A DNA stretch of 64,000 nucleotides from Dehalogenimonas etheniformans (lineage in GTDB: Bacteria; Chloroflexota; Dehalococcoidia; Dehalococcoidales; Dehalococcoidaceae). The position numbers and the translations under genes are program-made. The DNA is taken from positions 868,001 through 932,000 of the forward strand of contig NZ_CP058566.2 of the NCBI RefSeq assembly GCF_014672715.2, in the 5' to 3' direction. The notes below the pieces were generated by a model that was not told the DNA's origin, did no database searches, and was given only the letters and a program-made list of their open reading frames with translations. This document shows, piece after piece, positions 45,928 through 55,040 of the stretch (position 1 is the first letter of the stretch; the number at the start of each line of letters is the position of its first letter).

Positions 45928-46692
45928 CTATAGCCAGTTATTGAACGAGAAGAGTATCACTATTAGCAGAATGGTGAACTCGCTGATCTCGTTGAGAGCG
46001 CCATAAGTGTCACCCGTAAGACCGCCGAATTTACCTTTAAAAAACCCAGAGAGGGCAATGGTCAAAACCCAGGTTCCCGCCATTGTGACTATTCCTAGCC
46101 AACCGGCGATCACGACGACTATTATTGCCGCCAGTACGGTGGCGACCGGCAGGACCCATTTGTTTGATCCGCTTTTTAGTTCTTTTCCCATGCCGATTTC
46201 TCGGGCGTAAGGGTAGTTGAAAACGGCATATGACATCGCCCACCGTGAAAGCACCGTCATCAGGACAATGGCAACGTAGATATGGCTCTGAGGTACGCTA
46301 GCGAGCGCGGCGAATTCCAGTAATAGTAGTACGATGCCGGCTGTCACGCCCACGGCTCCGACATCAGGGGTCTTCATTATCTGGAGCCTGCGTTCCGGCG
46401 ATTTGTGCCCACCTGCCAGGCCGTCAAAGGTATCGATCAGTCCGTCCAGGTGCAAGCCGCCGGTAAGATATGCCAATATGCCGATGATCATCGCGTTGGC
46501 CAGGAGTAGCGGCAGCAGATTGGAGAACACCCAATAAAGGCCGCAGAGTATGCCCCCCAGGATTAATCCGACCAGCGGGTAATAGACCAATGACCTCGCA
46601 AATTGTTGCTGGGTCAATGGTCTATCCCATTCCTCCCGCCTGAACGGGATGGGTATGCTGGTTAAAAAGCGGAGAGCTGCCAGAAAGGACAT
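45928..46692 (-). CDS. cobS: cobalamin synthase
   Basis: A 254-residue membrane enzyme joining GDP-cobinamide with alpha-ribazole (phosphate). Several membrane helices and the phosphotransferase motif GGLHLDGLIDTFDGLAGG with conserved aspartates are visible; GLTGDTYGALNEISE is another CobS signature. Nine bases from cobC. Confidence 0.95.
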   Translation of the reverse strand: MSFLAALRFLTSIPIPFRREEWDRPLTQQQFARSLVYYPLVGLILGGILCGLYWVFSNLLPLLLANAMIIGILAYLTGGLHLDGLIDTFDGLAGGHKSPERRLQIMKTPDVGAVGVTAGIVLLLLEFAALASVPQSHIYVAIVLMTVLSRWAMSYAVFNYPYAREIGMGKELKSGSNKWVLPVATVLAAIIVVVIAGWLGIVTMAGTWVLTIALSGFFKGKFGGLTGDTYGALNEISEFTILLIVILFSFNNWL

Positions 46693-46764
46693 TGTGTTAC
46701 TGCCTTTCAGCGATCCCTTAAATCTGGCTTTCGAGGTGTTTGGTCTCGATTTCCGATTTGCGTT

Positions 46765-47826
46765 TTATTCTTTACTTTCGGAAACACCAGCCTCGCCAAA
46801 GGTCGCCATTTCGGCCAGTATTTTAGCAGAGGTCTCGGCAATAAAGATACCTATTGCCGCGCCCGTCCCTTCGCCGAGCCGAAGGTCCAGAGTGACTATG
46901 GGTTTCAGACCAAGCTTATCGGCCATGATTTTGTGCCCGGGCTCTACGGAGAGATGTCCCAGGAACATATATTCCCTCGACTGAGGGGCGATAGCTTCGG
47001 CGATCAGGGCGGCTGCCCCCGAAATAAAACCATCAACTACGACCGGGACCCCGCGAGCGGCAGCGCCTATAATAACACCGGCAATACCGCCGATCTCGAA
47101 GCCTCCGAGTTTGGCCAGCACGTCGATGCCGTTCTTCGGATCCGGCTTGTTGACTGCAATGGCCCTTTCTATTACTTCGATCTTGTGCTGGAGTTGCTCA
47201 TCGGACACTCCTGTGCCTCGTCCGGTTACTTTAGCGACTGATTGTCCGGTCATGACCGCGCAGATGGCTGCGGAAGGTGTGGTGTTGCCGATGCCCATAT
47301 CGCCGGTGCCAACAATATCCAAACCTTTATCAATCTCAGAGTTAACCACCTCAATACCGGCTTCAATTGATTGAATTGCTTGCGCCTCGGTCATTGCAGG
47401 GCCCCTGGCGAGGTTCTTGGTGCCCCTTGCCACCAGCTTGTTAACAACCGGTATATTGGCCGGCAGGTCACCCGCCACACCCATGTTCACCACTACGACA
47501 CGGGCTCCTATCTGCCGGGAGATCACATTAATTGCGGCGCCGCCGTGCACGAAGTTCAAAACCATTTGTGGGGTGACTTCCTGAGGGAAATTACCGACTT
47601 TCTCTGCAACGACACCATGATCTCCAGCCATCGTGATGATCGCCTTGTTCTTGATTACCGGAATGGCTTTTCGCTGAATTCCGGCTAACCTGATCGATAT
47701 CTCTTCCAATCTGCCCAGCGCGCCCTGTGGCTTTATTAAGATGTCCTGTCTGGCCGCGGCTTTTTCCATAGCGTTTTTGTCCAGCGGTTTGATGGCTGCG
47801 AGGGTTTTGTTTAAAAGAGTTGTCAT
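46765..47826 (-). CDS. cobT: nicotinate-nucleotide:dimethylbenzimidazole phosphoribosyltransferase
   Basis: A 353-residue enzyme activating the lower-ligand base to its ribotide. The glutamate catalytic base is in RLGEGTGAAIG, and MAGDHGVVAEKVGNFPQEVT and GDMGIGNTTPSAA are CobT hallmarks. Which base is used cannot be read from sequence. AGGAGA precedes ATG 47826. Preceded by a TrpD-like gene in the same operon. Confidence 0.96.
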   Translation of the reverse strand: MTTLLNKTLAAIKPLDKNAMEKAAARQDILIKPQGALGRLEEISIRLAGIQRKAIPVIKNKAIITMAGDHGVVAEKVGNFPQEVTPQMVLNFVHGGAAINVISRQIGARVVVVNMGVAGDLPANIPVVNKLVARGTKNLARGPAMTEAQAIQSIEAGIEVVNSEIDKGLDIVGTGDMGIGNTTPSAAICAVMTGQSVAKVTGRGTGVSDEQLQHKIEVIERAIAVNKPDPKNGIDVLAKLGGFEIGGIAGVIIGAAARGVPVVVDGFISGAAALIAEAIAPQSREYMFLGHLSVEPGHKIMADKLGLKPIVTLDLRLGEGTGAAIGIFIAETSAKILAEMATFGEAGVSESKE

Positions 47827-47843
47827 TTTTTTCTCCTATGCGT

Positions 47844-48965
47844 TTATTTTTTTTTGGCTGCATTGCGATGCTGCAATAGATTCTCAAGTTTTCGTAGACT
47901 TTCGGCTGAGTCTGTTGTCTGGGTTGACACCCATTCGCGCAGTTTGGCGGCTGCCTTACCCGTTTGCACTATTCTTTCTGCCATCCGATATCCTTCGGCT
48001 AAGTCCCCGGCTTGCCCTGCAATATAGAAAATGGGCGCGGCGTTGGCACAGACAATCTGGTAATCTGCCCCGTTCCTTTTTCCTGATAAGATCGCTACCA
48101 GGCGTCGTGCTTCAGCTTCTCGGTCAGCGAGTGGGTGGATGTCCGACTCAATAGCTGCATGAATGCCGAAGAGTTCCGGAGTAACGGTGAAAGTTCGGAT
48201 TCCCGAAGAGTCGTTCACCTCGGCCACGAGTGTTTCACCGAAGATTGAGATTTCGTCCATCCCTTTGCCTCGGTCATTGGAGCCATGAAACACTAACGCT
48301 CTTTTGTAGCCGATTTCCCTCATTACTTTCGCCACGGGCTCGACCAGGTCTCGCGCATAAACGCCCCGAACCCCGTATTTGGGCATGGCCGGGTTGGCCA
48401 GAGACGCCGATATGTTAAGGGTTGTTCCGAAACGTATCTGGGACAGGATGCGGAAAAGAGCTTGCGGGTGAACTTTGCCGCTCATGCCGTTAAATATGCC
48501 TATACTCGCCGTCTCTATCGAGTGTTTTACCAATTCGACGTCGCACTCTACGTCTACACCAAGAGCCTCTACTATATCAATTGTGCCGCACGCGGAGGTC
48601 AGCGCCCGGGCGCCGTGTCGAGCCATATAATTGCCTCCGGCCGCCGCGATTATTGCCGCCGCAGTACTGACATTGAAAGTTTTTAAGCTGTCCATGCCGG
48701 TACCGCTGTTTTCTATCAGGGGTGTGGTTGTTTTGGGATTCACTCTGACAGTGTCCCCCAGATAAATAGATTCCCAGGCCCCGGCGATCTCCTCCGCGGT
48801 TTCCCCTTTGGAAGTAAGCGCCGCCAGGAATGCGCCTTGCTGCAAATCGGGTTGAGTGTTTGCCATTAATTCATCGAACATGGCCTTGGTCTCTTGGCGG
48901 CTGAGACTACCTTTGTTTATCAGGCGAGCGATCCCGGCCCCGAACTCTTTCAGATTGTCTACCAT
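47844..48965 (-). CDS. TrpD-like phosphoribosyltransferase in the corrinoid operon
   Basis: A 373-residue protein of the anthranilate phosphoribosyltransferase (TrpD)/pyrimidine phosphorylase fold. The PRPP loop is GTGMDSLKTFNVSTAA (GTGGDG in TrpD), the KHGNR-like loop is ARHGARALTSACGTID, and the metal pair is kept in GMDEISIFGE. Anthranilate-binding residues seem not conserved. No trp genes are nearby; it lies between a zinc dehydrogenase and cobT behind a cobalamin riboswitch, 17 bases from each. A role in making the lower-ligand nucleotide or its precursor is inferred, not shown. The tail is basic and possibly disordered. Confidence 0.75.
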   Translation of the reverse strand: MVDNLKEFGAGIARLINKGSLSRQETKAMFDELMANTQPDLQQGAFLAALTSKGETAEEIAGAWESIYLGDTVRVNPKTTTPLIENSGTGMDSLKTFNVSTAAAIIAAAGGNYMARHGARALTSACGTIDIVEALGVDVECDVELVKHSIETASIGIFNGMSGKVHPQALFRILSQIRFGTTLNISASLANPAMPKYGVRGVYARDLVEPVAKVMREIGYKRALVFHGSNDRGKGMDEISIFGETLVAEVNDSSGIRTFTVTPELFGIHAAIESDIHPLADREAEARRLVAILSGKRNGADYQIVCANAAPIFYIAGQAGDLAEGYRMAERIVQTGKAAAKLREWVSTQTTDSAESLRKLENLLQHRNAAKKK

Positions 48966-48981
48966 TCTTTCTCCTCCTTAA

Positions 48982-50016
48982 TCACTGATTATAATTGATT
49001 ACTGCTCGCAAACCCTTGCGTTCAAGGGTGTAATTTATTGCTTCGGCAATGTCTTCAAGGCTGATACGCATGGTTATCAGGTCAGCAACGGTCATTCCCT
49101 GGGAGATCAGCTTCAATGCTGCGGTATTCTGGACTGCGGTTGAGCCGAACGATCCTGTTACTTCCAGTTCTCGGTAGTGTACATGGTTAATATCGAACCA
49201 AACCGAGGACGTTTCTTTACTCAGGCTGGCAAAAAGGGATAAGCGGCCTGCGTCTGCCAGAAGCGGCAGCAAGTTAGCGGTTGATGTTGAATTAGATGAC
49301 AAGATAACTACGTCGACACCACGGCCGCCGGTTTCGTCTCTGATGATTTGTGGCAGCCTCTCTATGCTGGTATCGATGACCCTGTCCGCTCTTCCGTGTT
49401 CACTAGCCAGTTTGAGGCGGTTTTCATCCTTCTCGGCGATGAAAACCCTTTGTGCTCCTCTGAGACGGGAAAGGCGGCTGTGCAACAAGCCCAACGGCCC
49501 GCCGCCTATGATAAGGACGGAATCATCTTGGCCTACTTTTGCCCTTTCCTGGGCATTTAGGCAGCTAGCCAGCGGTTCGGCCATTGCGGCCTCTTCATCA
49601 GTGACATTTTCCGGGACCAGATTAACTCCGCCGGTAGTAACCGCTGTCGCTGGTAACGCGAGGTATTCTGCAAACCCACCATCCTCGGAAAACCCAAGTG
49701 TTTTTAGTGCAATGCATCGCCGGGTTTCTCCTCTGCGGCAAGCTGAACAACGCCCACAGCTGATACCCGGATAGATTTGGACTCTATCTCCAGGTTTATA
49801 TAATTCGCTTTGGCTCTCATCAATTACACCGGACAGTTCGTGCCCGAGGATCCTTGGATAGACCAATCCGGAGTGGCCATTAATTACCATTCTGGCGTCC
49901 GAAGAACATATTGAGCAGCTCGATACCTTAACCAAAACCCCGCCGGAAGGGCATGCTGGCATTTCGACTTGGCCCAAAACAAGTTGTTTCGGTGTTTCGA
50001 GTATTGCTGCTCTCAT
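48982..50016 (-). CDS. zinc-dependent medium-chain dehydrogenase
   Basis: A 344-residue MDR-family dehydrogenase of the threonine/sorbitol type. Catalytic zinc residues lie in CSICSSDARM and ILGHELSG; the structural zinc site is CGRCSACRRGETRRC; the dinucleotide loop is IIGGGPLGLLHSR. Substrate unknown. As first gene behind the cobalamin riboswitch it may act on an aminopropanol or threonine-related compound of the nucleotide loop, but this is a guess from context. ATG 50016 is chosen over a TTG seven codons earlier that lies within the terminator tract. Confidence 0.82.
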   Translation of the reverse strand: MRAAILETPKQLVLGQVEMPACPSGGVLVKVSSCSICSSDARMVINGHSGLVYPRILGHELSGVIDESQSELYKPGDRVQIYPGISCGRCSACRRGETRRCIALKTLGFSEDGGFAEYLALPATAVTTGGVNLVPENVTDEEAAMAEPLASCLNAQERAKVGQDDSVLIIGGGPLGLLHSRLSRLRGAQRVFIAEKDENRLKLASEHGRADRVIDTSIERLPQIIRDETGGRGVDVVILSSNSTSTANLLPLLADAGRLSLFASLSKETSSVWFDINHVHYRELEVTGSFGSTAVQNTAALKLISQGMTVADLITMRISLEDIAEAINYTLERKGLRAVINYNQ

Positions 50017-50037
50017 GAGAACACTCGCATAAAACAA

Positions 50038-50069
50038 AAATCCCCGAACTGCACTCAGCCCGGGGATTT
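50038..50069 (-). terminator. second terminator of the cobalamin leader
   Basis: On the minus strand AAATCCCCG pairs with CGGGGATTT around a 14-base loop and is followed by TTGTTTTA. It lies only about 20 bases before the dehydrogenase start. Confidence 0.8.
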
Positions 50070-50076
50070 AAATAAA

Positions 50077-50107
50077 AAATCCCCGAACCTTATCGGTTCA
50101 GGGATTT
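50077..50107 (-). terminator. first terminator of the cobalamin leader
   Basis: On the minus strand AAATCCC-T-GAACC pairs with GGTTC-G-GGGATTT (one mismatch), five-base loop, followed by TTTATTT. With the next hairpin it makes a tandem attenuator after the riboswitch. Confidence 0.85.
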
Positions 50108-50132
50108 ACCATTTCCCGAACCCTTCCTCGAG

Positions 50133-50305
50133 GGCTTATAACTACGGCAGGTCTTCTGGCTTCTGGCTCCAACCTACTCACGGCGCCTTCCCATCTTCTA
50201 TTTAAAGATAGTGGCTATGTTGCCGTTTTCGTCACCAGTTACAGCGGCGGGACCGCATCCGACTTGCGCGGAACTTCCCAATTAAGCTCTTGCGAGCGCC
50301 GTAAC
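50133..50305 (-). promoter_or_regulatory. cobalamin riboswitch of the dehydrogenase-cobTSCU operon
   Basis: Conserved elements of the adenosylcobalamin riboswitch occur in order on the minus strand: TTACGGCGCTC stem, GGGAAGTTCC, GCGGTCCCGCCGCTGTAAC, AGCCACTA, GATGGGAAGGCGCC, AGCCAGAAGACCTGCC. It is followed by two intrinsic terminators, so bound cobamide should stop transcription before the operon. Confidence 0.93.
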
Positions 50306-50324
50306 CCTTATTCAATTGTTTCTA

Positions 50325-50353
50325 ATATTAATGTAGGCAGAAAGCCTTGTCAA
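50325..50353 (-). promoter_or_regulatory. promoter of the riboswitch-controlled operon, inside cobD
   Basis: On the minus strand TTGACA (50353-50348) and TAATAT (50330-50325), 17 bp apart. It lies over the last codons and stop of cobD, so the downstream operon has its own start in addition to any read-through. Confidence 0.8.
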
Positions 50354-51431
50354 GCCGCCATGTCAGGGACCTCACCGCTTCAACCAGCTTCTTGCATTCT
50401 GGCAACGTCCGCGGGGCAATGCGAACATACTCTGGCAGACCAAATGAGCTGCAATCCCTGACAACAATTCCTTGTCTCATGAGGGCTGACCGGAACTCCC
50501 TGGCTTTGCCGACCTTCATCAAAAAGAAATTCGTTTGTGTCGGCACCAGCTTGAATCTCAAGACGCCTAACTCGCCTAGCAAATAGTCACGGCTGGTCCT
50601 TATGAGTCCTTCACTCCTTGAGATGTACTCGACATCGTGTGTGGCTTGCAGACCAGCTTTTTGTGCAATGGCATTAACATTCCAGGGCGGCTTTACCTTA
50701 TTCAGGTTTTCAATAATGCCCTGACAGGCTAGTCCGTAACCAAGTCGCAAGCCGGCCAGAGCGAAATCCTTGGTCATGCTTCTGACTACAATCAAGTTGC
50801 CGTGGGATATTAGGCTGACCGATTTCCAAGGATCCTGAGTGAATGCGATATAAGCTTCATCAAGCACCACGAGTCCGTGACCCGCCGCACCCAGCATTTG
50901 TTCTACATTTTTTATTGAAAGATATCGGCCGGTGGGGTTGTTCGGATTACAGATGAAAATTGCTCTGGGTTTCAGATGTTCGATCACCTTAATTGCGCGG
51001 TCAAGGTCAAGATTGAAACCTTTCATTTCTTCGGTCCAGAACTCCACAACCTCTGCTCCGGCTATCCTGCAGGCCGTGTCATATTCGCCGAATGTTGGTT
51101 TAAATATCAATACTTTGTCACCATGGTTGAAATAGGATTGTGCCGTTAGCCTGATAATTTCCATGCTGCCGGCACCAACGATGACATTTTCAGGCATCAA
51201 ACCGTTCTGAGCAGCAAGTGCACGCCGAAGTTCGGCAGAATCCGAATCTGGATAGTGATCTATCACTACATCTTCAAGTTTGAAATCAAGTTTGAACGGA
51301 TAAGGATTCGAGTTTGAACTGAAGTCTAGAACGTCAGCAGGGTCAATCCCCAGATGTTCAAATTCAGCATAATTCGGACCGCCATGGTAGCAACTTGAGA
51401 GAGCCACAACCTCAGGCCTTGGCGAGGGCAT
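50328..51431 (-). CDS. cobD: L-threonine-O-3-phosphate decarboxylase
   Basis: A 367-residue fold-type I PLP enzyme related to histidinol-phosphate aminotransferase. The PLP lysine is in RSMTKDFALAGLRLGYG and FICNPNNPTGR is the Asn-Pro motif. Position next to cbiB and cbiZ supports CobD, making aminopropanol phosphate for the nucleotide loop; HisC is the alternative but no his genes are near. The start overlaps the end of cbiB by 20 bases. Confidence 0.86.
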   Translation of the reverse strand: MPSPRPEVVALSSCYHGGPNYAEFEHLGIDPADVLDFSSNSNPYPFKLDFKLEDVVIDHYPDSDSAELRRALAAQNGLMPENVIVGAGSMEIIRLTAQSYFNHGDKVLIFKPTFGEYDTACRIAGAEVVEFWTEEMKGFNLDLDRAIKVIEHLKPRAIFICNPNNPTGRYLSIKNVEQMLGAAGHGLVVLDEAYIAFTQDPWKSVSLISHGNLIVVRSMTKDFALAGLRLGYGLACQGIIENLNKVKPPWNVNAIAQKAGLQATHDVEYISRSEGLIRTSRDYLLGELGVLRFKLVPTQTNFFLMKVGKAREFRSALMRQGIVVRDCSSFGLPEYVRIAPRTLPECKKLVEAVRSLTWRLDKAFCLH

Positions 51432-52368
51432 AAATCAGTCCTCCCGCGGCAAAGCAGATAATGACCCATATCCAGGTGGCGCTGTTGATGAGTCGTAAGG
51501 AATCGTCTATGACTTCCGGTGTCATTGGTCTTTCAGCTCTTCCCAGCCGATAATGGTCGATCTTCTCAAATTGTACCCGAAGCGCCGCTGCTGCGGCCGC
51601 CATAGGCCACCCTGCATTCGGGCTTTCGGTCTTTGAATGGTCGACCTTGGCGATGTTCCAGGTGCGTCTGGCGCCCATTTTGGTGATCCAGGCGGCCGCT
51701 ATAACCATCAAGGCGGAGATTCTGGCGGGGATGTAATTGAGAACATCGTCCAGCCGTGCTGGAAACTTACCTAGATATTCGTATTTCCCATGGTAGCCGA
51801 TCATGCTGTCATAAGTTGATACGACTCGAAAACCGAAGGCGGCAGCCAAACCGTACGGCCCAAACAGACTGAAAACTACGAAGAAAAACAGAGGCGAAAC
51901 CAGGCTATCGCACAGGCTTTCGGATACCGATTCAACAGTGGCCGATACCAGGTATGGCCTAGAGAGCTTGGATGTGTTGCGGCTGACAAGTGCTCTTAGT
52001 TCAAATCGGGCCTGGTCAATTGTTTCATCTTTTTCTATAAGACCTTTTATGTGCAGAGCGGTTTTTCGAAGGTATACAAAGCTGAAAGTCATTTTTAGTA
52101 GAATGCCGGCCACTACCACGTACAAAACATAGTTGATATCCTTAAGCAAGGCTACGAGGAATAAGACGGCGGAGGTCACAACCGCAGTAAGTCCGATGGT
52201 CACGACCGCTCCGTAGACGAATTGATAAGTCTTGCCGCCAATAAATCCCAAACGTTCGAAAAAAGAGATTGCCCTACCTATCCAGGCTACAGGATGTATA
52301 GCATTCGGTGGATCGCCGAGGGTGAACTCTACCAATAGGGCGATGAGAAGTATCAGGATTATGTCCAA
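51412..52368 (-). CDS. cbiB: adenosylcobinamide-phosphate synthase
   Basis: A 318-residue membrane protein attaching aminopropanol (phosphate) to adenosylcobyric acid. The N-terminal segment LLVEFTLGDPPNAIHPVAWIGR is the CbiB signature; PNAGWPMAAAAAALRVQFEK is the C-terminal one. Four or five hydrophobic helices. It rebuilds the side chain removed by CbiZ, the next gene upstream in the operon. Confidence 0.95.
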   Translation of the reverse strand: MDIILILLIALLVEFTLGDPPNAIHPVAWIGRAISFFERLGFIGGKTYQFVYGAVVTIGLTAVVTSAVLFLVALLKDINYVLYVVVAGILLKMTFSFVYLRKTALHIKGLIEKDETIDQARFELRALVSRNTSKLSRPYLVSATVESVSESLCDSLVSPLFFFVVFSLFGPYGLAAAFGFRVVSTYDSMIGYHGKYEYLGKFPARLDDVLNYIPARISALMVIAAAWITKMGARRTWNIAKVDHSKTESPNAGWPMAAAAAALRVQFEKIDHYRLGRAERPMTPEVIDDSLRLINSATWIWVIICFAAGGLIYALAKA

Positions 52369-52376
52369 GGGAACTC

Positions 52377-53123
52377 CTAACTATTTAGGGCTTTGCGTCG
52401 TTTTGCAATGGCTTCTTTTGTGGCGGCAGTAACCGCCCGAGCCATTAGCCCGCCTATTTTAGTATGTCCGCTGACGTAAGTACACTTTGCAGTCTTGCCG
52501 GAGACAACAACGATTTGATCGGTGCCGGTACCCGTGGCCTGCAATGCAGGATTGTAAGTGCTTTTTATGCCAAGATCTTCCAGAGCGACTACTTTGGCTT
52601 CGGTTATCGTAATGAACGATGCCGCCATGGCTGCCTGGGTTAATTCACACGAACTGAATACGATCGTGTTTATTGTGCCTATCGGACGGTGATGACGTCC
52701 CGTGTCTACTCCTACTCTGAGTGCATTGCCCTCGACTCCGGCGGTAACAAAAGCCATTGCCCATAAATCGCCATCGGTCTCCTCGCGAAAAGCCAGTTCC
52801 GGCATCGGTACCCCAGTCGAAAGCATGGTGGCATTGTCTAGCGAAAGGATTCGGCCGCAAGAATTCGCTTTTAATATTTTGCGGTAATAATCGCGCCAGT
52901 CTACGCTCGCATCATGGAGTTTCATCCAGAGGGGTGGAGGGATGTGGCAATTGGCCACTACCCTTACGCGCCTGTATCCTTGCAAACCGGAAAGCGTTCT
53001 TTGTGGTTCCGGCAAATGCAGTAGCAGAGCGTTCGAAGGAACGTTCCAGATATGATGATAGACAACTTCGGCTGTAATATCATGGAAGCAACCGAGTATT
53101 TCCGAGTGAACGTTGGATGTCAT
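52377..53123 (-). CDS. cbiZ: adenosylcobinamide amidohydrolase
   Basis: A 248-residue CbiZ: hydrolyses the aminopropanol amide of salvaged cobinamide or pseudo-cobalamin so that a new lower loop can be attached. Typical stretches are GVDTGRHHRPIGTINTIVF and ATGTGTDQIVVVSG. ATG 53123 begins one base after the btuD stop; the open frame beyond overlaps btuD. Its presence with cbiB, cobD and cobTSCU points to corrinoid remodelling rather than de novo synthesis. Confidence 0.9.
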   Translation of the reverse strand: MTSNVHSEILGCFHDITAEVVYHHIWNVPSNALLLHLPEPQRTLSGLQGYRRVRVVANCHIPPPLWMKLHDASVDWRDYYRKILKANSCGRILSLDNATMLSTGVPMPELAFREETDGDLWAMAFVTAGVEGNALRVGVDTGRHHRPIGTINTIVFSSCELTQAAMAASFITITEAKVVALEDLGIKSTYNPALQATGTGTDQIVVVSGKTAKCTYVSGHTKIGGLMARAVTAATKEAIAKRRKALNS

Positions 53124-53124
53124 C

Positions 53125-53943
53125 TTATGATCCCTGGATGGCACACGGTTCGCCTCCATTGATATTGCTGACCTTAGGCAGCACCGCAGGTAGTCCACTC
53201 AGTGGGTGAGTGTGAACATAACTGCCCGGACCGTATACGTTGCAGATGTTTTCGGTCGTAATGACGTCACGAGGAGTCCCGAAAGCATATAATTCGCCGT
53301 TCTTGATGAGAACCAGTTTTTCGCAATAATGGGCCGCTAGATTGAGGTCATGGATCGCTGCGATAATTGTCAAATGCCGGTTGGTGCACTCTTCTTTCAA
53401 CAGATCAAGTACTTCTATCTGTCGTCCGATGTCCAGGTTAGCCGTTGGTTCGTCGAGCAATATGCCTTCGGTTTCTTGCGCCAGAGCTCGAGCGATAACC
53501 ACGCTCTGGATTTCACCGCCTGATAACTCTGAGATGTGTCTATCCGCAAATTGCTGTACCCCGCATCGCTCCATAGCCTCCCATGCGATATCGATATCCT
53601 TTTTGCTTTCGTATTTGAACATTCCCAGGTGCGGATTACGCCCCATCAGAACAATTTCAAAAGCCGTGAAGGCACTTGGCAAAACTGGAGTCTGGGGCAC
53701 GACGCTGATGGTTTTGGCCAATTCCTTGAACGACAAGTGCGCAATGTCATGACCATTGGTGAGTACTCGCCCCCTTTTAGGAGTCAACACATGGCACAGG
53801 GCTTTGATGATGGTCGACTTTCCCGATCCATTGGGACCGACTAAACCGACCATTTCGCCCGGGATAGCGGTAAAAGTCATGTTACGCACGACGTCTTTGC
53901 TTCCGTACGCAAGGGTTATGTTCTCCATCTCGAGGGTTAACAT
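53125..53943 (-). CDS. btuD: corrinoid ABC transporter ATPase
   Basis: A 272-residue FecE/BtuD-type ATPase. Walker A VGPNGSGKSTIIKAL, Q loop VPQTPVLPS, signature LSGGEIQSVVIARAL and Walker B GILLDEPTANLDIG are intact. ATG 53943 overlaps the btuC stop (TAATG), so the two are translationally coupled. The upstream open frame over btuC is not coding. Confidence 0.94.
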   Translation of the reverse strand: MLTLEMENITLAYGSKDVVRNMTFTAIPGEMVGLVGPNGSGKSTIIKALCHVLTPKRGRVLTNGHDIAHLSFKELAKTISVVPQTPVLPSAFTAFEIVLMGRNPHLGMFKYESKKDIDIAWEAMERCGVQQFADRHISELSGGEIQSVVIARALAQETEGILLDEPTANLDIGRQIEVLDLLKEECTNRHLTIIAAIHDLNLAAHYCEKLVLIKNGELYAFGTPRDVITTENICNVYGPGSYVHTHPLSGLPAVLPKVSNINGGEPCAIQGS

Positions 53944-55028
53944 TAAAATAGCACCTTGGTCTTCTTTCGCAGAAGATACATGAAAAATGGAGCTCCGCAC
54001 AAAGCAGTGATAATACCGATAGGGATTTCGGATGAACCAATGCTCCGGGACAAGATGTCTGCTCCTATCAGGAAAATCGCCCCGACCAGAGCTGATAAAG
54101 GCAACAGGAACCGGTAATCGGCGCCCCAAATCAACCTTACTGCATGAGGGATAATGATACCCACAAAACCTATGATACCCACGAACGACACGGCGGCGGC
54201 GGTTATGATCGTCGAAACGGTCAGAAGCATTAATTTCAATTTTTCAATATTGACGCCGAGTTGTTTCGCCTGGTCTTCGCCAAGTTGGATTATGTTCAGA
54301 GAACGGGCAAAAAGGAAGATGAAACCGCTACCCAGTAAGATCACCGGCAGGGCAATTTCAACATCTGTCCACTGCGCCGATGAAAAGCTGCCCATCATCC
54401 AGAAGACAATACCTCGGATCTTATCGCCGCTGATTGTGATGACGAAGTTCACTAACGCCATAAGTAACGACCCTACCGCCACACCGCCCAGAATAAGCGT
54501 GGTAACAGGAATCGAAGATCCTACTTTGGCGATGCTGTAAACCACCAATACCGTGAGGATAGCTCCCAGGGCTGCGAATACCGGGATAATGCTAAATGCT
54601 TCGTTATGGAATGTGATTGGTAGGATAAAACCGATTGCAGCTCCCAATGCCGCCCCTTGCGCCACACCAATAAGGTAAGGATCTGCCAATGGATTTCGGA
54701 ACAGTCCTTGGTAAGTTGCGCCCGCGACTGATAAAGCTATACCCACCGCGCCAGCTAATACTACCCTCGGTAACCTGATCTGCGTGATGATCGTTTCCAT
54801 CGGATCAGACCACGTATGATCAATGTTGACCAACGGCAACTTATCGAGGATTATGCCTAGAGTGGAACTGAAAGGGACGCTGACACTGCCGATGGTGGTA
54901 GCAAATGCTGCCAGGAGTAGTAAACCTAAAAATAACAAACCCATCGTCATAAAACGAGTATGCCACTTGACTGCCAGCAAAGGTGCAGCTTTTTTTGTTT
55001 TAAATTCGGTCAGCGTATCAGTTACCAT
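53943..55028 (-). CDS. btuC: corrinoid ABC transporter permease
   Basis: A 361-residue FecCD/BtuC permease with about ten membrane helices. Conserved RLPRVVLAGAVGIALSVAGATYQGLFRNPLADPYLIG is visible in part (RLPRVVLAG, NPLADPYLIGVAQGA) as is GFVGIIIPHAVRLIWGADYR near the C-terminus, the coupling-helix region. Corrinoid rather than iron-siderophore specificity is inferred from the cobalamin riboswitches and neighbours. Confidence 0.93.
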   Translation of the reverse strand: MVTDTLTEFKTKKAAPLLAVKWHTRFMTMGLLFLGLLLLAAFATTIGSVSVPFSSTLGIILDKLPLVNIDHTWSDPMETIITQIRLPRVVLAGAVGIALSVAGATYQGLFRNPLADPYLIGVAQGAALGAAIGFILPITFHNEAFSIIPVFAALGAILTVLVVYSIAKVGSSIPVTTLILGGVAVGSLLMALVNFVITISGDKIRGIVFWMMGSFSSAQWTDVEIALPVILLGSGFIFLFARSLNIIQLGEDQAKQLGVNIEKLKLMLLTVSTIITAAAVSFVGIIGFVGIIIPHAVRLIWGADYRFLLPLSALVGAIFLIGADILSRSIGSSEIPIGIITALCGAPFFMYLLRKKTKVLF

Positions 55029-55040
55029 TGTGTGTTTTCA

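Noticed and set aside
47844-48965. Tryptophan biosynthesis gene trpD
   Set aside because: No other trp gene nearby and the operon is under a cobalamin riboswitch; kept as TrpD-like of unknown substrate.
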